Assembly (NCBI RefSeq): GCF_900107135.1
Contig: NZ_FNOV01000007.1
Location: forward strand, 68,948 to 132,947
From: Hymenobacter psychrophilus
GTDB taxonomy: Bacteria > Bacteroidota > Bacteroidia > Cytophagales > Hymenobacteraceae
Length of the DNA stretch: 64,000 nt
Reading direction: 5' to 3'
Below the pieces are notes generated by a model that worked only from the letters and a program-made list of their open reading frames with translations, was not told the origin of the DNA and searched no databases. The position numbers and the translations under genes were made by a program. Shown here piece after piece: positions 1 through 9,359 of this stretch (its first letter is position 1; every line of letters starts with the position of its first letter).

Positions 1-78
1 CGCTTACTTTTTCTTTTACGCTGCCTCTATGTCGAATTTCACAGCCGCACCGGTGCGAACACGCCGGTATGTGCTGAA

Positions 79-198
79 TTGATAATGGTGGCTTTAGCCC
101 GGGTGTTCACCTCTTCCCATTCCGAACAGAGTCGTTAAGCCCCGGAGCGCCTATGGTACTGCCTTCATCGGTGGGAGAGTCGGTCGCCGCCAACCTTA
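79..198 (+). rRNA. rrf: 5S ribosomal RNA
   Basis: About 120 bases with the conserved 5S core: the CCCATTCCGAACAGAG segment near 116-131, followed by GTTAAGCCCCGGAGCGCC and ATGGTACTGC, and a 3' end that pairs with the 5' end. Ends are placed by the terminal helix and may be off by a few bases. The preceding 78 bases look like 23S-5S spacer, so this is the tail of an rRNA operon read into the window. Confidence 0.93.
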
Positions 199-340
199 TC
201 AAGCTTGCTGCCCCGCAGCGTCCTATGCCTTACCGGGCGGGATGCGCGGGGCAGCTCGCGTTTACGGCCAGGCTAGTTGGGGCAGGGACGCCAACCGACA
301 TTTGCCTACCTGCTCTGTCTAGTCGCTCTAGCACAATAAG

Positions 341-375
341 GCCCGCTTCCTCACGTGAGGAAACGGGCTTTGTGC
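341..375 (+). terminator. rRNA operon terminator
   Basis: A stem of GCCCG-TTCCTCAC pairing with GTGAGGAA-CGGGC (341-368), followed by a short T-rich run. It lies about 140 bases after the 5S gene, where an rRNA operon terminator is expected. Confidence 0.8.
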
Positions 376-566
376 TTTACTGCGAGTCTGGTTTCCTATA
401 ATCAGGAGCATAAAATCCCGTTTTGTAAGGTTGGAACATATATTTATACAGTGGGTATATCGGTCATTTACGTTGTTCCCCAATCAATAACTCTTACGTA
501 AGCAGTCACGCAGGATGTACCCCTGTCTTTTTGTGTTTATCTTCACGGAATTACTGGTTTTACTAC

Positions 567-2615
567 ATGGTATTTACGTATCCGTGGTTTTTGTGGGGGC
601 TGCTGGCAGTGGCTATTCCTATTGCCATCCATTTGTTTGAATTGCGTCGGCCACAGCGGGTGCTATTTTCCAACGTGGAGTTTATCCGGGAAGTTAAGTT
701 GGTAACGGCCCGGCAGCGCAAATTGAAGCATCTGCTGGTGCTGGCGGCTCGAATTGGGCTGGTTGCATTTCTGGTGCTGTTGTTTGCCCAACCCTTCATC
801 CCGGCTTCCGAGCAAGCAGCTACTGGCAATGTGGTACAGGTGCTGCTCGACAACTCGCCCAGCATGCGCCAGTTGGGTTCTAATGATCAGCCAGTGCTAG
901 AGCAGGCAATCGACCAGGCTGTCGATTTACCCTTGGCCTTTCCGGTAACAGCCCGTTTCGGTCTCTCGCCGGGTGGGCCTGACTTGCTTAATGCGGCAGC
1001 TTTCCGTAGTGCTGCAGAAAAAGTTCAGGTAAGCGGACAGGCTGGTGAGTTGGGCCGGGCATTGGCTCAGCGTCAGCAGCAGAGAAGTACAGCCGGCTTC
1101 GGGCCGCTGTTTGTATTTTCCGATTTTCAAAAGAACGATTTTTCGGCTCGTAGCTTACAGTTACTCGACTCCACTCAGCAGGTATTTCTGGTGCCTGCAA
1201 CGGTGCGGCCTACGGCTAACGTGTTCATCGACAGCGTGTGGGTCGATGATGGTTTTGTGCGTAGTGATAGTGATTTGACACTGCGTATCCGGCTGAAGAA
1301 TGGGGGGCAGGTGCCTGCTGAGAACTGCCCTGCCAAACTATTTGTGGGGCCGCGTCAAGCTGCTTCTTTTCAGATTACTGTGCCGGCGGGGCAAGTGGTG
1401 ACGACGCAAGTACGGCTGCGGTTGAGCGGGCCGCAAACCCAGCAGTGCCGGGTAGTAGTCGATGATTTTCCAGTGGACTTCGACAATACCTATTTCTTCA
1501 CACTGCAGCCCGCCGCGCAAATTAGGGTAGTGGAGGCAGCGACTAGTGCGCGGCTCGACCGGTTATATGGCAATGAGCCCTTGTTCAATTACCAGTTTAC
1601 TAATGCTCAGATTGCCGACTACCGAAAACTGGCAGAAGGCAATCTGCTGCTACTTCGCGAAGCGCCCACGCTAACTGCTGGCCTGCGCGAAAACCTGCGC
1701 CGGGCAGTGCAACAGGGGGCTACGCTGGTTGTGGTGCCCCCAGCCGCGGCAGGTAGCTACGAGGCATACACACAGCTGTTCCGCGAGCTTGGGCTTGGGC
1801 CGGTGCAATGGCAGCCGGTGCCGCCTACCGGACCCGTGTTGCAGGAAGTAGCTGTGCCAAGCAACCGTAACCCCTTCTTCCGGGACGTATTTGCGGGGAT
1901 AAACCCAAAGGCTGCCATGCCAAAGGCAGCTCCTGTGCTACGCTGGGCCCGCACGGGCACCGAGGTGTTGGGCATGCGCGACGGGGAAAGTTTCCTAGCC
2001 GGATTTAGTAGCGGCGCGGGCATGGTGTACGTTTTCTCCGCCCCATTCAGTACCCCATATTCCGACTTCGCCCAGCATCCGCTGTTTGTGCCAGTGCTCT
2101 ATAAACTGGCTATGCAGAGCTACCGGCAAACGCAGCAGCCCGCCTATAGGCTCAACCAGGCAGTAGCTACGGTGCAGCTCCCAGTCAGGGAAACAGGGGC
2201 GGAAGCGGTGTATCGGCTGGTGCAGGACAGCCTGAGCTTTATTCCGGTGCATCGGCGGCAAGGGAGTGTCCTGCGGCTGGAAGTGCCGCCGGGACTACGG
2301 CAGCCCGGATTCTACGAGTTGCAGCAAGCGGGCAAAACTGTTGCCACGTTGGCCTTTAACTTCGATAAGCGCGAATCGGACCTGGCGGGTTACTCGGCGG
2401 CCGAGCTACGGGCCCTGATTGGGCCCAACCGCCCTAACGTACGCGTTTACGAAACCAGCGGGAGTCAAACGGCAGCGGCCCAGTATAAGGCAACGCGGGT
2501 AGGTACGCCGCTGTGGCAGTATTGCATCTGGGGGGCCTTGGCCTGCCTGCTGCTGGAAGCGCTGCTGTTGCGCTGGTCACGGCGACCGGCACCTGTAACA
2601 GCTGTGACGGCTTAA
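567..2615 (+). CDS. BatA-type N-terminal domain membrane protein
   Basis: 682 residues from the ATG at 567; an earlier in-frame TTG/ATG region (531) lacks similarity to the family start. The N-terminus begins with the BatA signature: a membrane segment, then HLFELRRPQRVLFSNVEFI, a basic stretch and a second membrane segment (about residues 50-70). A large periplasmic middle follows, with a DNSPSM stretch like the metal site of von Willebrand A domains, and one C-terminal membrane helix near 650-670. Members of this family sit in Bacteroidota envelopes next to Bat/aerotolerance proteins, but their function is unproven. No operon partner is visible: the 3' neighbour begins 86 bases later. Confidence 0.85.
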   Translation: MVFTYPWFLWGLLAVAIPIAIHLFELRRPQRVLFSNVEFIREVKLVTARQRKLKHLLVLAARIGLVAFLVLLFAQPFIPASEQAATGNVVQVLLDNSPSMRQLGSNDQPVLEQAIDQAVDLPLAFPVTARFGLSPGGPDLLNAAAFRSAAEKVQVSGQAGELGRALAQRQQQRSTAGFGPLFVFSDFQKNDFSARSLQLLDSTQQVFLVPATVRPTANVFIDSVWVDDGFVRSDSDLTLRIRLKNGGQVPAENCPAKLFVGPRQAASFQITVPAGQVVTTQVRLRLSGPQTQQCRVVVDDFPVDFDNTYFFTLQPAAQIRVVEAATSARLDRLYGNEPLFNYQFTNAQIADYRKLAEGNLLLLREAPTLTAGLRENLRRAVQQGATLVVVPPAAAGSYEAYTQLFRELGLGPVQWQPVPPTGPVLQEVAVPSNRNPFFRDVFAGINPKAAMPKAAPVLRWARTGTEVLGMRDGESFLAGFSSGAGMVYVFSAPFSTPYSDFAQHPLFVPVLYKLAMQSYRQTQQPAYRLNQAVATVQLPVRETGAEAVYRLVQDSLSFIPVHRRQGSVLRLEVPPGLRQPGFYELQQAGKTVATLAFNFDKRESDLAGYSAAELRALIGPNRPNVRVYETSGSQTAAAQYKATRVGTPLWQYCIWGALACLLLEALLLRWSRRPAPVTAVTA

Positions 2616-2701
2616 GCTACCTGGCTTTTACCCCGTAGATACTGGGTTTTGGGGTAGTTGCAGCCCCGGCCGTATCTTGCGCCTTCATTCGACTTCTGCT
2701 C

Positions 2702-3232
2702 TTGAAACCAACTACTGCTTCTGCGCTGAGCCCTGTACTGCGCACTGCTCTGCTGTGCGGAGCCATTACCGGGGCGCTATGCTTTGCCTGGGTGCTGTTC
2801 CTGTACGTCAGCGACAACAACCCCTACGGTCCGAAACGGACGCTGGCCGATTTCTTTCCACCCCTGGCGGCCATTGCGAGCCAGGTACTGCTGCGCCGCT
2901 ATTACCAGCCAGACGGGCCGGGGCTTTGGAAAAGCATTGGAGTTGGGGTGCTGACGGCACTGATTGCGGCGCTGGTGTCGGCCACGGCTTTCTACCTGTT
3001 TTCGCGGCTGACGGGGCCAGAATTGATTGCGGATCATTTGGCTGAGGTCCACCGGCTGCTCGAAAGTACTAAAGCGCTGTATCTGAAAGAGGCCAACGGA
3101 TTGCAGCAGTATGAGGCCACATTACGCAACCTAGCCCGCACGCCGGTTCAGTTTGCCCAGGATGAATTTTCTAAAAAGCTATTTTTTGGGGCACTGCTGA
3201 GTATTCCGGGTGGGGTGTTCTTGCGGAAATAA
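2702..3232 (+). CDS. DUF4199-like membrane protein
   Basis: 176 residues with a TTG start; no upstream ATG is in frame. Three or four hydrophobic segments (around residues 15-35, 50-65, 78-98 and at the C-terminus) and a charged central loop rich in Glu and Gln match the DUF4199 layout found in Bacteroidota, usually as paired copies beside a GT2 gene. It is followed 42 bases later by a second DUF4199 gene, which supports the call. Function is unknown; an envelope role is inferred from the neighbours only. Confidence 0.7.
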   Translation: MKPTTASALSPVLRTALLCGAITGALCFAWVLFLYVSDNNPYGPKRTLADFFPPLAAIASQVLLRRYYQPDGPGLWKSIGVGVLTALIAALVSATAFYLFSRLTGPELIADHLAEVHRLLESTKALYLKEANGLQQYEATLRNLARTPVQFAQDEFSKKLFFGALLSIPGGVFLRK

Positions 3233-3274
3233 TTTACCTTCCCGCATTCAACCACTCCTCACCTTGTTTTGCTC

Positions 3275-3808
3275 ATGGAAAACACCACTACTCCTGCTGT
3301 TACTCCCCTTGCCGTTGGTGTCCGCTATGGCCTGATCATCGGTATCGTTTCCATTATTGTTGACCTTGTGCTGAAGGCAAGCGGACTGGCATTCAAGTTC
3401 TCTGTCTCCGTAACGGTGCCGCTGCTGGTGATGGTGGTAGGAATTGTGCTGGCGCATAAGTTTTTCAAGCGCAGCAATGGGGGATACATGAGCTACGGGC
3501 AGGGCTTGCTTATTGCCATTGTGCTGGGTTCTATCAGTGCCTTGTTTACCGGTATCTTCAATTATGTCTATATCAATTTCATTGATACGACTTACGTAGA
3601 TGCCATGCGGACCGATATGGAAACCTGGATGGCCAGCAAAAACATGCCGGAGGAGCAGATTGAAATGTCGCTGAAAGATATAAGCCAGGAAAAGCTGGGT
3701 GCCCCGTTTGCCATTGCTAAAGCCATATTTGGTGGAGCTATTGGTGGGCTGGTGCTGTCGCTCATCGTTTCCGCCTTCACCAAAAGCAAACGCCCTGAGT
3801 TTGAGTAA
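3275..3808 (+). CDS. DUF4199 domain-containing protein
   Basis: 177 residues from the ATG at 3275, which fits better than the TTG two codons upstream. Membrane segments lie near residues 18-38, 45-65, 80-105 and 145-168. The order of segments and the Gly-rich YGQGLLIA stretch after the second one are typical of DUF4199. Its stop overlaps the possible TTG start of the downstream glycosyltransferase, so the two are probably co-transcribed. No enzymatic motif is visible. Confidence 0.8.
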   Translation: MENTTTPAVTPLAVGVRYGLIIGIVSIIVDLVLKASGLAFKFSVSVTVPLLVMVVGIVLAHKFFKRSNGGYMSYGQGLLIAIVLGSISALFTGIFNYVYINFIDTTYVDAMRTDMETWMASKNMPEEQIEMSLKDISQEKLGAPFAIAKAIFGGAIGGLVLSLIVSAFTKSKRPEFE

Positions 3809-3830
3809 GCGCCTTTCGCAGCACTTTCCG

Positions 3831-4787
3831 GTGGAGCTGTCCATCGTTATTCCGCTGCTCAACGAAGCCGAGTCATTGCCCGAACTGACGCGCTGGATTC
3901 ACCGCGTGCTGGCGCAGCATGGGCTCACCTACGAGGTCATTCTTATTGATGATGGCTCGACCGACGACTCCTGGGACGTAATTGCGGCGCTGGCTGCCAC
4001 GGATACACATTTGCGTGGCATCCGCTTCAACCGCAACTACGGCAAGTCGGCGGCCCTCAATGTGGGCTTCAAGGAAACGACCGGCCGCGTGGTGTGCACC
4101 ATGGATGCCGACCTGCAGGATTCGCCCGAAGAGCTGCCCGAGCTCTACCGCATGATTACCGAAGACGGCCTCGATTTGGTGAGCGGCTGGAAGAAAAAAC
4201 GCTTCGATCCGCTCAGCAAAACAATTCCTACCAAGCTGTTCAACGGCGCCACGCGCTGGATTTCGGGCATCAGTCTGCACGATTTCAACTGCGGGTTGAA
4301 GGCCTACGACAGCCGGGTTGTGAAAAGCATTGAGGTGTACGGGGAGATGCACCGCTACATCCCGGTTATTGCCAAATGGGCCGGTTTCCGGCGTATCGGC
4401 GAGAAGGTGGTGCAACACCAGGAGCGCAAGTACGGCACCACCAAGTTCGGGCTGGAGCGGTTCGTGTACGGCTTCCTCGATTTGATGAGCATCACGTTCG
4501 TGAGCCGGTTCCGGCGGCGGCCGATGCACTTTTTCGGGGCCTTGGGTTCGGTTTCCTTCCTGCTCGGGATGCTGATTACGCTCTGGCTGGTGGTCGATAA
4601 AGTCTGGCAATCCTGGCAGAACGTGGCCACCCGCGCCGTTACCGACCAGCCCCTGTTCTTCCTGGCGCTGGTGGCCGTTATTGTGGGCGTGCAGCTGTTT
4701 CTAGCCGGTTTTCTGGCCGAAATGGTGCAGCTCAACGGCGACAACCGCAACGATTACCTGGTAAAGGAGCGGCTGAATCTGAAGTAA
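3831..4787 (+). CDS. GT2 family glycosyltransferase (DPM1/GtrB type)
   Basis: 318 residues from GTG 3831, which gives the family's usual beginning VELSIVIPLLNEAESL; a TTG at 3801 overlapping the previous stop is the alternative. The GT-A fold is clear: the IDDGSTDDS motif, then TMDADLQDSPEELP (metal-binding DAD), then NCGLKAYD. The C-terminal third holds two membrane helices (about 240-265 and 285-305). Such enzymes move a sugar from a nucleotide donor to undecaprenyl phosphate for envelope glycans. A GT4 gene follows after 10 bases, indicating one operon. Confidence 0.9.
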   Translation: MELSIVIPLLNEAESLPELTRWIHRVLAQHGLTYEVILIDDGSTDDSWDVIAALAATDTHLRGIRFNRNYGKSAALNVGFKETTGRVVCTMDADLQDSPEELPELYRMITEDGLDLVSGWKKKRFDPLSKTIPTKLFNGATRWISGISLHDFNCGLKAYDSRVVKSIEVYGEMHRYIPVIAKWAGFRRIGEKVVQHQERKYGTTKFGLERFVYGFLDLMSITFVSRFRRRPMHFFGALGSVSFLLGMLITLWLVVDKVWQSWQNVATRAVTDQPLFFLALVAVIVGVQLFLAGFLAEMVQLNGDNRNDYLVKERLNLK

Positions 4788-4797
4788 AAATTAAAAG

Positions 4798-5925
4798 ATG
4801 CGCGTAGTCATCATCGGGCCGGCGTACCCGTTACGAGGGGGGCTGGCGACCTACAACGAGCGGCTGGCCCGGGCCTTCCAGGAAGCCGGCGACGAGGTGC
4901 GGCTCGTAACGTTTTCGCTCCAGTACCCCAATTTCCTGTTTCCGGGCCAGACCCAGTTCAGCACCGGGCCCGCGCCCGAGGGCTTGGCTATCGAAGTCAG
5001 CCTGAACTCGGTGAATCCGGTTTCGTGGTGGAAAGTGGGGGAGAAGTTGCGCCGCGAAAAGCCCGACCTGGTGATTTTCCGGTTCTGGCTGCCGTTTATG
5101 GGGCCGGCGCTGGGCACCGTGGCCCGCCTGGTGCGCCGCAACGGCCACACCCGCGTGGTGGCCATTACCGACAACGTAATTCCGCACGAGGCCCGGCCCG
5201 GCGACCGGCCCCTGACGCGCTACTTCCTGAGTGCCTGCCACGGTTTCGTGACCATGAGCCGGGCCGTGCTGGCCGATTTGCGCCGCCTGCACTTTGGCCA
5301 GGCCGCCCTCTACCGCCCACACCCGCTCTACGACAACTTCGGCCCCACCAAGCCTAAAGTGGCGGCCCTGGCCGCCCTGGGCCTCGACCCTGCGTTCGGC
5401 TACCTGCTGTTTTTCGGCTTCATCCGGGCCTACAAGGGCCTCGATATTCTGCTCGAAGCCTTTGCCGACGAGCGGCTGGCCGCGCTGCCGGTAAAGCTCA
5501 TTATCGCGGGCGAGTATTACGAGGATGCCGCGCCTTACGAAGCTCTCATCAAGCAGCATGGGTTGGAAAACCGCCTCATCCGGGCCACCGACTTCATCCC
5601 CAACGAGCAGGTAGCCGACTACTTCTGCGCCGCCGATATGGTGGTGCAGCCCTACAAAAACGCCACCCAGAGCGGTGTTTCGCAGATTGCCTACCACTTC
5701 GGCCGCCCCATGCTGGTAACCGACGTGGGCGGGCTGGCCGAGCTCATCCCGAACGGTGAAGTGGGCTATGTGGTGCCGCCCGCTCCCCAGGCCATTGCCG
5801 ATGCGCTGGTTGATTTCTACAGCCAGCAGCGGGAAACAGAGTTTATGGCGGGTGTGGCAGCGAAGCGCCAGGAGTTTTCGTGGGAGGTGATGGTGTCGGC
5901 GTTGAAGGAAGTGGCTTTAGGTTAG
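4798..5925 (+). CDS. GT4 family glycosyltransferase
   Basis: 375 residues with GT-B architecture. The N-terminal Rossmann half starts MRVVIIGPAYPLRGGLATYNERL, where the Gly-rich loop contacts the acceptor. The C-terminal half has FFGFIRAYKGLDILLEAF and the ADMVVQPY...SGVSQIAYHFGRPMLVTDVGGLAE donor-binding block typical of GT4. It is cytoplasmic or membrane-peripheral, with a probable role in polysaccharide or glycolipid assembly. It lies 10 bases behind the GT2 gene. Sugar specificity cannot be read from sequence. Confidence 0.88.
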   Translation: MRVVIIGPAYPLRGGLATYNERLARAFQEAGDEVRLVTFSLQYPNFLFPGQTQFSTGPAPEGLAIEVSLNSVNPVSWWKVGEKLRREKPDLVIFRFWLPFMGPALGTVARLVRRNGHTRVVAITDNVIPHEARPGDRPLTRYFLSACHGFVTMSRAVLADLRRLHFGQAALYRPHPLYDNFGPTKPKVAALAALGLDPAFGYLLFFGFIRAYKGLDILLEAFADERLAALPVKLIIAGEYYEDAAPYEALIKQHGLENRLIRATDFIPNEQVADYFCAADMVVQPYKNATQSGVSQIAYHFGRPMLVTDVGGLAELIPNGEVGYVVPPAPQAIADALVDFYSQQRETEFMAGVAAKRQEFSWEVMVSALKEVALG

Positions 5926-5932
5926 CTCTTAG

Positions 5933-5976
5933 CCTTTAGCTTAGCTTCTTGTTCAGGAAAAGCTATCAGCTAAAGG
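5933..5976. terminator. bidirectional terminator between convergent GT genes
   Basis: Imperfect inverted repeat, CCTTTAGCT...AGCTT paired with AAAGCT...AGCTAAAGG, in the 58-base gap between two convergent genes. AT-rich flanks on both sides fit a shared terminator. Confidence 0.5.
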
Positions 5977-5983
5977 CCCATAA

Positions 5984-7090
5984 TTAGCTTACCGGCACAC
6001 TCGCCCGCACGGCCGCCAGCACCTTCTCGGCCGGCAAATCCTCCATACAGCCTGCGCCGCCCAGCTTGCAGGTACCGCGGTAGAAGCACACGCACTGCTT
6101 ATCCGGCTGCACGATCTGGCCGCGGCCGTAAAGGTCGAATTCGTGGGGGTTGAAGATATTGTTCATCAGAATCGTGGGCTTTTGGAGCGCGATGCTGATG
6201 TGCATGGCCATGGTTACCTGCGTTACGATGCCGTGCATTTGGTGCAGCAGGTTGATGAACTGGGGCAGGGGGAAGGTGCCCAGGTAGGCCGCGCCGGTGG
6301 CGGCCTGCAGGCGGCGGTTGCGGGCGTCTTCGGCCTCGCCACCCAGCAGCACGGGGGTGTAGCCGGCGGTTTGCAGCTGGGTTATCAGCTCCAGCCACTT
6401 TTCGTCGCTCCACAGGCGGGTTGTCCATCGGTCGCCGCAGCCGGTGTTGAGGCCGATGCGGGGGCCGGCGCCGGTGGGCAGGTGGCTCCAGTCGTAGCCC
6501 TTGTCCTGGTGGGTGTCGAACACGTACTCCTCGCCCCGGAAATCGAAGCCGCAGAGCTCGAAAATTTCCTGCACGTAGGGCTTCTGGTTTTCCAGGCTCA
6601 ACTGGTCGAACACGCCGGTGAGGTACTTGTGGTTGGCCAGCTCGTTTACCGGCCAGGCTACGCCGTCAGTTTCGCGCAGGGTGTAGCCGAATTTCCGGCC
6701 GGCGTCCATTTTGAGCAGCAGGGCGCAGGCTTCTTTCTCCTTATCGAGGTTGATGGCCACGTCGAAGCGGCGGGCCATCAGGTGCAGGGCGCTGGCAAAA
6801 TCGAACCGAAGAATCTCCTCAATCTGGCCCTGGGGCAGGATGGCGGGCGTGAGCGTGAGCCAAGTGATATAGCAGCCCGGATACTCCTGCCGCAGCCGCC
6901 GCAGCAGCGGCGTAGTGCGGATAACGTCGCCGATGGCCCCGAGCTTGATGAGCAGAATGCGCGCACCAACCGGCTCATACACCGGGCAGTCCGGGCACAG
7001 GTAGCCGTGCTCCTTGTTGGGGCGGCAGGGCACATCGCCCCGGAAATGGCGGCAGTCGGAATGCACGGTGATGTTCGAGAGGTCGGGCAC
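5984..7090 (-). CDS. GT9 family (heptosyltransferase-like) glycosyltransferase with Cys-rich N-terminus
   Basis: 368 residues from a GTG at 7090; the open frame runs on to 7177 but that part lacks family character. A cysteine/histidine-rich leader (C-x-H ... C-x5-H ... CPDCP) precedes the GT-B core, which begins ILLIKLGAIGDVIRTTPLL, the signature of heptosyltransferases. The second half has the GLNTGCGDRWTTRLW and LLGGEAEDARN donor-site motifs and TMAMHISIALQKPTI. Two more Cys pairs (CVCFYRGTC, GAGC) sit near the C-terminus, so the protein may bind metal. It probably adds a heptose-like sugar to lipopolysaccharide. It is convergent with the GT4 gene. Confidence 0.87.
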   Translation of the reverse strand: MPDLSNITVHSDCRHFRGDVPCRPNKEHGYLCPDCPVYEPVGARILLIKLGAIGDVIRTTPLLRRLRQEYPGCYITWLTLTPAILPQGQIEEILRFDFASALHLMARRFDVAINLDKEKEACALLLKMDAGRKFGYTLRETDGVAWPVNELANHKYLTGVFDQLSLENQKPYVQEIFELCGFDFRGEEYVFDTHQDKGYDWSHLPTGAGPRIGLNTGCGDRWTTRLWSDEKWLELITQLQTAGYTPVLLGGEAEDARNRRLQAATGAAYLGTFPLPQFINLLHQMHGIVTQVTMAMHISIALQKPTILMNNIFNPHEFDLYGRGQIVQPDKQCVCFYRGTCKLGGAGCMEDLPAEKVLAAVRASVPVS

Positions 7091-7210
7091 GGAGCGGGAG
7101 CAGAGCAGTTGAAAAGATGAAATTAACAGGCCGCAGATTGTCGCACCAGGGAAACCGATGCCGCCCTGGCAGGCCACAACGACTTATCCGATGGGGCGCC
7201 AGGCCAGTGC

Positions 7211-7711
7211 TTACAGGCCTACAGTGAATTTGCCACTGGTAATCGATTTGGCTGTACCGGTGGCCGGGTTTATAGCTGTGAAGGCGAAAGTGCCCGAGGT
7301 GCTGGTGGCCGTGAGAGCCGTAACAACGATGCTGCCCGTACCCGTAACGGTGCCCAGGCCGGTAGCCCCGGCGTAGTATACTTCGGTGCCGGAATTGGTG
7401 CGCGTGCTGTACGTACCCGAAGCGTCGGTCGTCAGGCTGAACGTATAGGTGCCCACGGCGGCCGGCATCGACAGCATCAGGAAGCTGCTGGTAGGCCCGT
7501 TGGGGTTCACCGTGCCGGCTATGGAAAGGTTGTTGCCGCTGCGCTGGGCCTGCAGCGTGGTCGTTGTCATAAGGCCGCCGTCCACTGTCCAACTCATGCC
7601 GGGCGCTAACGGGGGCGGAGTCGGATCCTCGTTTTCTGAGGAACAAGCCCCGAGGAACGAGAGGGCCAGCAGGGCGAATACCGGCCGGAGGAAACGAAGC
7701 AAAGGCTGCAT
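7211..7711 (-). CDS. DUF6252-like lipoprotein
   Basis: 166 residues. A signal peptide ends in the lipobox LGAC (cysteine at about 23), followed by an acidic/proline linker and a Thr/Ser/Gly-rich beta-sandwich domain that starts GMSWTVDG. That opening and the repeated TSGTFAFTA-like strand match the small DUF6252 lipoproteins of Bacteroidota. It is probably anchored in the outer membrane. It ends 120 bases before the GT9 gene and begins 10 bases from the purB stop, so it could be read through from purB. Function is unknown. Confidence 0.7.
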   Translation of the reverse strand: MQPLLRFLRPVFALLALSFLGACSSENEDPTPPPLAPGMSWTVDGGLMTTTTLQAQRSGNNLSIAGTVNPNGPTSSFLMLSMPAAVGTYTFSLTTDASGTYSTRTNSGTEVYYAGATGLGTVTGTGSIVVTALTATSTSGTFAFTAINPATGTAKSITSGKFTVGL

Positions 7712-7721
7712 ATAAGTAGCG

Positions 7722-9077
7722 TTATATCCCCACGTAATTCTGCGGCGTAATGGCGCGCAGCTCCTGCTTCACGGCGTCGCTCACGTCGAGGCCATCCACG
7801 AATGCGCGGATAGTTTCGCGGGAAATGGCCTCGCCGGTACGGGTGAGGGCTTTGAGGGCGTTGTAGGGGTCGGGATAGGCCTCGCGGCGCAATATCGTTT
7901 GCAAGGCCTCGGCCACCACGGCCCAGTTGGCTTCCAGATCGCGCTGCAGCGCCGCTTCGTCGAGGGCCAGCTTATCGAGGCCGCGTTGCAGCGACGTGAG
8001 GGCAATGAGCGTGTGGCCCAGCGGCACGCCCAGGTTGCGCAGCACCGTCGAGTCGGTGAGGTCGCGCTGGAGCCGGGAGATGGGGAGCTTGGCCGAAAGG
8101 TGCTCCAGCATGGCGTTGGCCAGGCCCAGGTTACCCTCAGCATTCTCAAAATCGATGGGGTTCACCTTGTGCGGCATGGCCGAGGAGCCCACCTCCCCGG
8201 CCTTCACCGTCTGGCGGAAGTAGCCCATGGCAATGTACTGCCACACGTCGCGGGCCAGGTCGGTGAGGATGGTGTTGAGCCGCTTAAGACCGTCGCAGAG
8301 GGCGGCCAGGTGGTCGTAGTGCTCAATCTGGGTGGTGGGGTGGCTACGCTTGAGGCCCAGGCGGCCCTCCACGAACTGCTGGGCAAACTGATGCCAGTCG
8401 AGGCCGGGGTAGGCGACGTGGTGGGCGTTAAAGTTGCCGGTGGCGCCGCCGAACTTGGCCCCGAACGGCACCTGGGCCAGCAGCTCCACCTGGGCATCGA
8501 GCCGGGCCACGAACACCTCAATTTCTTTGCCCAGGCGGGTAGGGGAGGCCGGCTGGCCGTGGGTGCGGGCCAGCATGGGCACGGCGGCCCACTCCTGGGC
8601 GCGGGCGGCCAATTGGTTGCGCACGCCGGCGTAGGCCGGCAGCAGCGTGTTGATAAGCGCGTGCTGCAAACTCAGCGGAATGGCGGTATTGTTGATGTCC
8701 TGCGACGTAAGGCCGAAGTGGATAAACTCCACGAACTCGCCCAAACCCAGGGCCGCAAACCTGTCGCGCAGGAAGTACTCCACGGCCTTTACGTCGTGGT
8801 TCGTTACCCGCTCGTGGGCCTTTACTGCTTCGGCATCGGTGGCGGTGAAGTCGGTGTAAATGGCCCGCAGAGGCCCGAATGAGGCTGCCTCTACACCCGC
8901 CAGCTGGGGCAGCGGCAACTCGGCCAGCGCAATAAAGTACTCCACTTCCACCAGTACCCGGTAGCGGATGAGGGCCAACTCCGAGAAGTAGGCCGCCAGC
9001 GGGGCCGTCTGGCGGTGGTAGCGGCCATCGAGGGGCGAAAGGGCAGTCAGGGGCGAAAGGGCGGCGGCTTCGGGCAT
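7722..9077 (-). CDS. purB: adenylosuccinate lyase
   Basis: 451 residues from the ATG at 9077, giving MPEAAALSPLTALSPLDGRY, the usual start of bacterial-type PurB. The fumarase/aspartase superfamily signature GSSAMPHKVNPIDFENAEGN is intact, and HGQPASPTRLGKE, which carries the catalytic His region, is present. It cleaves SAICAR and adenylosuccinate in purine synthesis in the cytoplasm. A TATATTTG element at 9108-9115 on the same strand gives a promoter about 30 bases upstream. Length matches the family. Confidence 0.97.
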   Translation of the reverse strand: MPEAAALSPLTALSPLDGRYHRQTAPLAAYFSELALIRYRVLVEVEYFIALAELPLPQLAGVEAASFGPLRAIYTDFTATDAEAVKAHERVTNHDVKAVEYFLRDRFAALGLGEFVEFIHFGLTSQDINNTAIPLSLQHALINTLLPAYAGVRNQLAARAQEWAAVPMLARTHGQPASPTRLGKEIEVFVARLDAQVELLAQVPFGAKFGGATGNFNAHHVAYPGLDWHQFAQQFVEGRLGLKRSHPTTQIEHYDHLAALCDGLKRLNTILTDLARDVWQYIAMGYFRQTVKAGEVGSSAMPHKVNPIDFENAEGNLGLANAMLEHLSAKLPISRLQRDLTDSTVLRNLGVPLGHTLIALTSLQRGLDKLALDEAALQRDLEANWAVVAEALQTILRREAYPDPYNALKALTRTGEAISRETIRAFVDGLDVSDAVKQELRAITPQNYVGI

Positions 9078-9107
9078 GGAGAAGGAGGCAGAAGGTGAGT
9101 TCGCCGG

Positions 9108-9115
9108 CAAATATA
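9108..9115 (-). promoter_or_regulatory. Bacteroidota -7 element of purB
   Basis: TATATTTG on the minus strand fits the TAnnTTTG -7 consensus of Bacteroidota promoters and lies 30 bases before the purB ATG. No convincing -33 TTTG box was found. Confidence 0.5.
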
Positions 9116-9270
9116 GTCTCATCCGCAGCCTGCCACAGACGCGTACAGAAGATGCTGCCGGAAATAGTCTTCCGTATCGGCCCCGGCCAGTTCCGGATAA
9201 GCCCAGCATGGGCCTGCCTGCCATTCCTTTCCCCCGCCCATTTCTCCCACAGGGCGCGGGGCTTTTTGTT

Positions 9271-9278
9271 TACCTTTG
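9271..9278 (+). promoter_or_regulatory. Bacteroidota -7 element of the GT51 gene
   Basis: TACCTTTG on the plus strand, 81 bases before the GTG start at 9360. It matches TAnnTTTG. Confidence 0.45.
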
Positions 9279-9359
9279 CCGCTTAAGCTACTCGTGAGGC
9301 GGCGGGTTCGGCCCGATTCTGGCTGGCCCGGCTCCGGCCTCTCGTTTTCTCCCTGATTC

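Noticed and set aside
153..401. Open reading frame of 82 codons over the rRNA end
   Set aside because: It covers the 5S rRNA and its terminator, and has no protein character.
4000..5700. Long minus-strand open frames opposite the glycosyltransferase genes
   Set aside because: They are antisense shadows produced by high GC; the plus-strand genes have full domain motifs.
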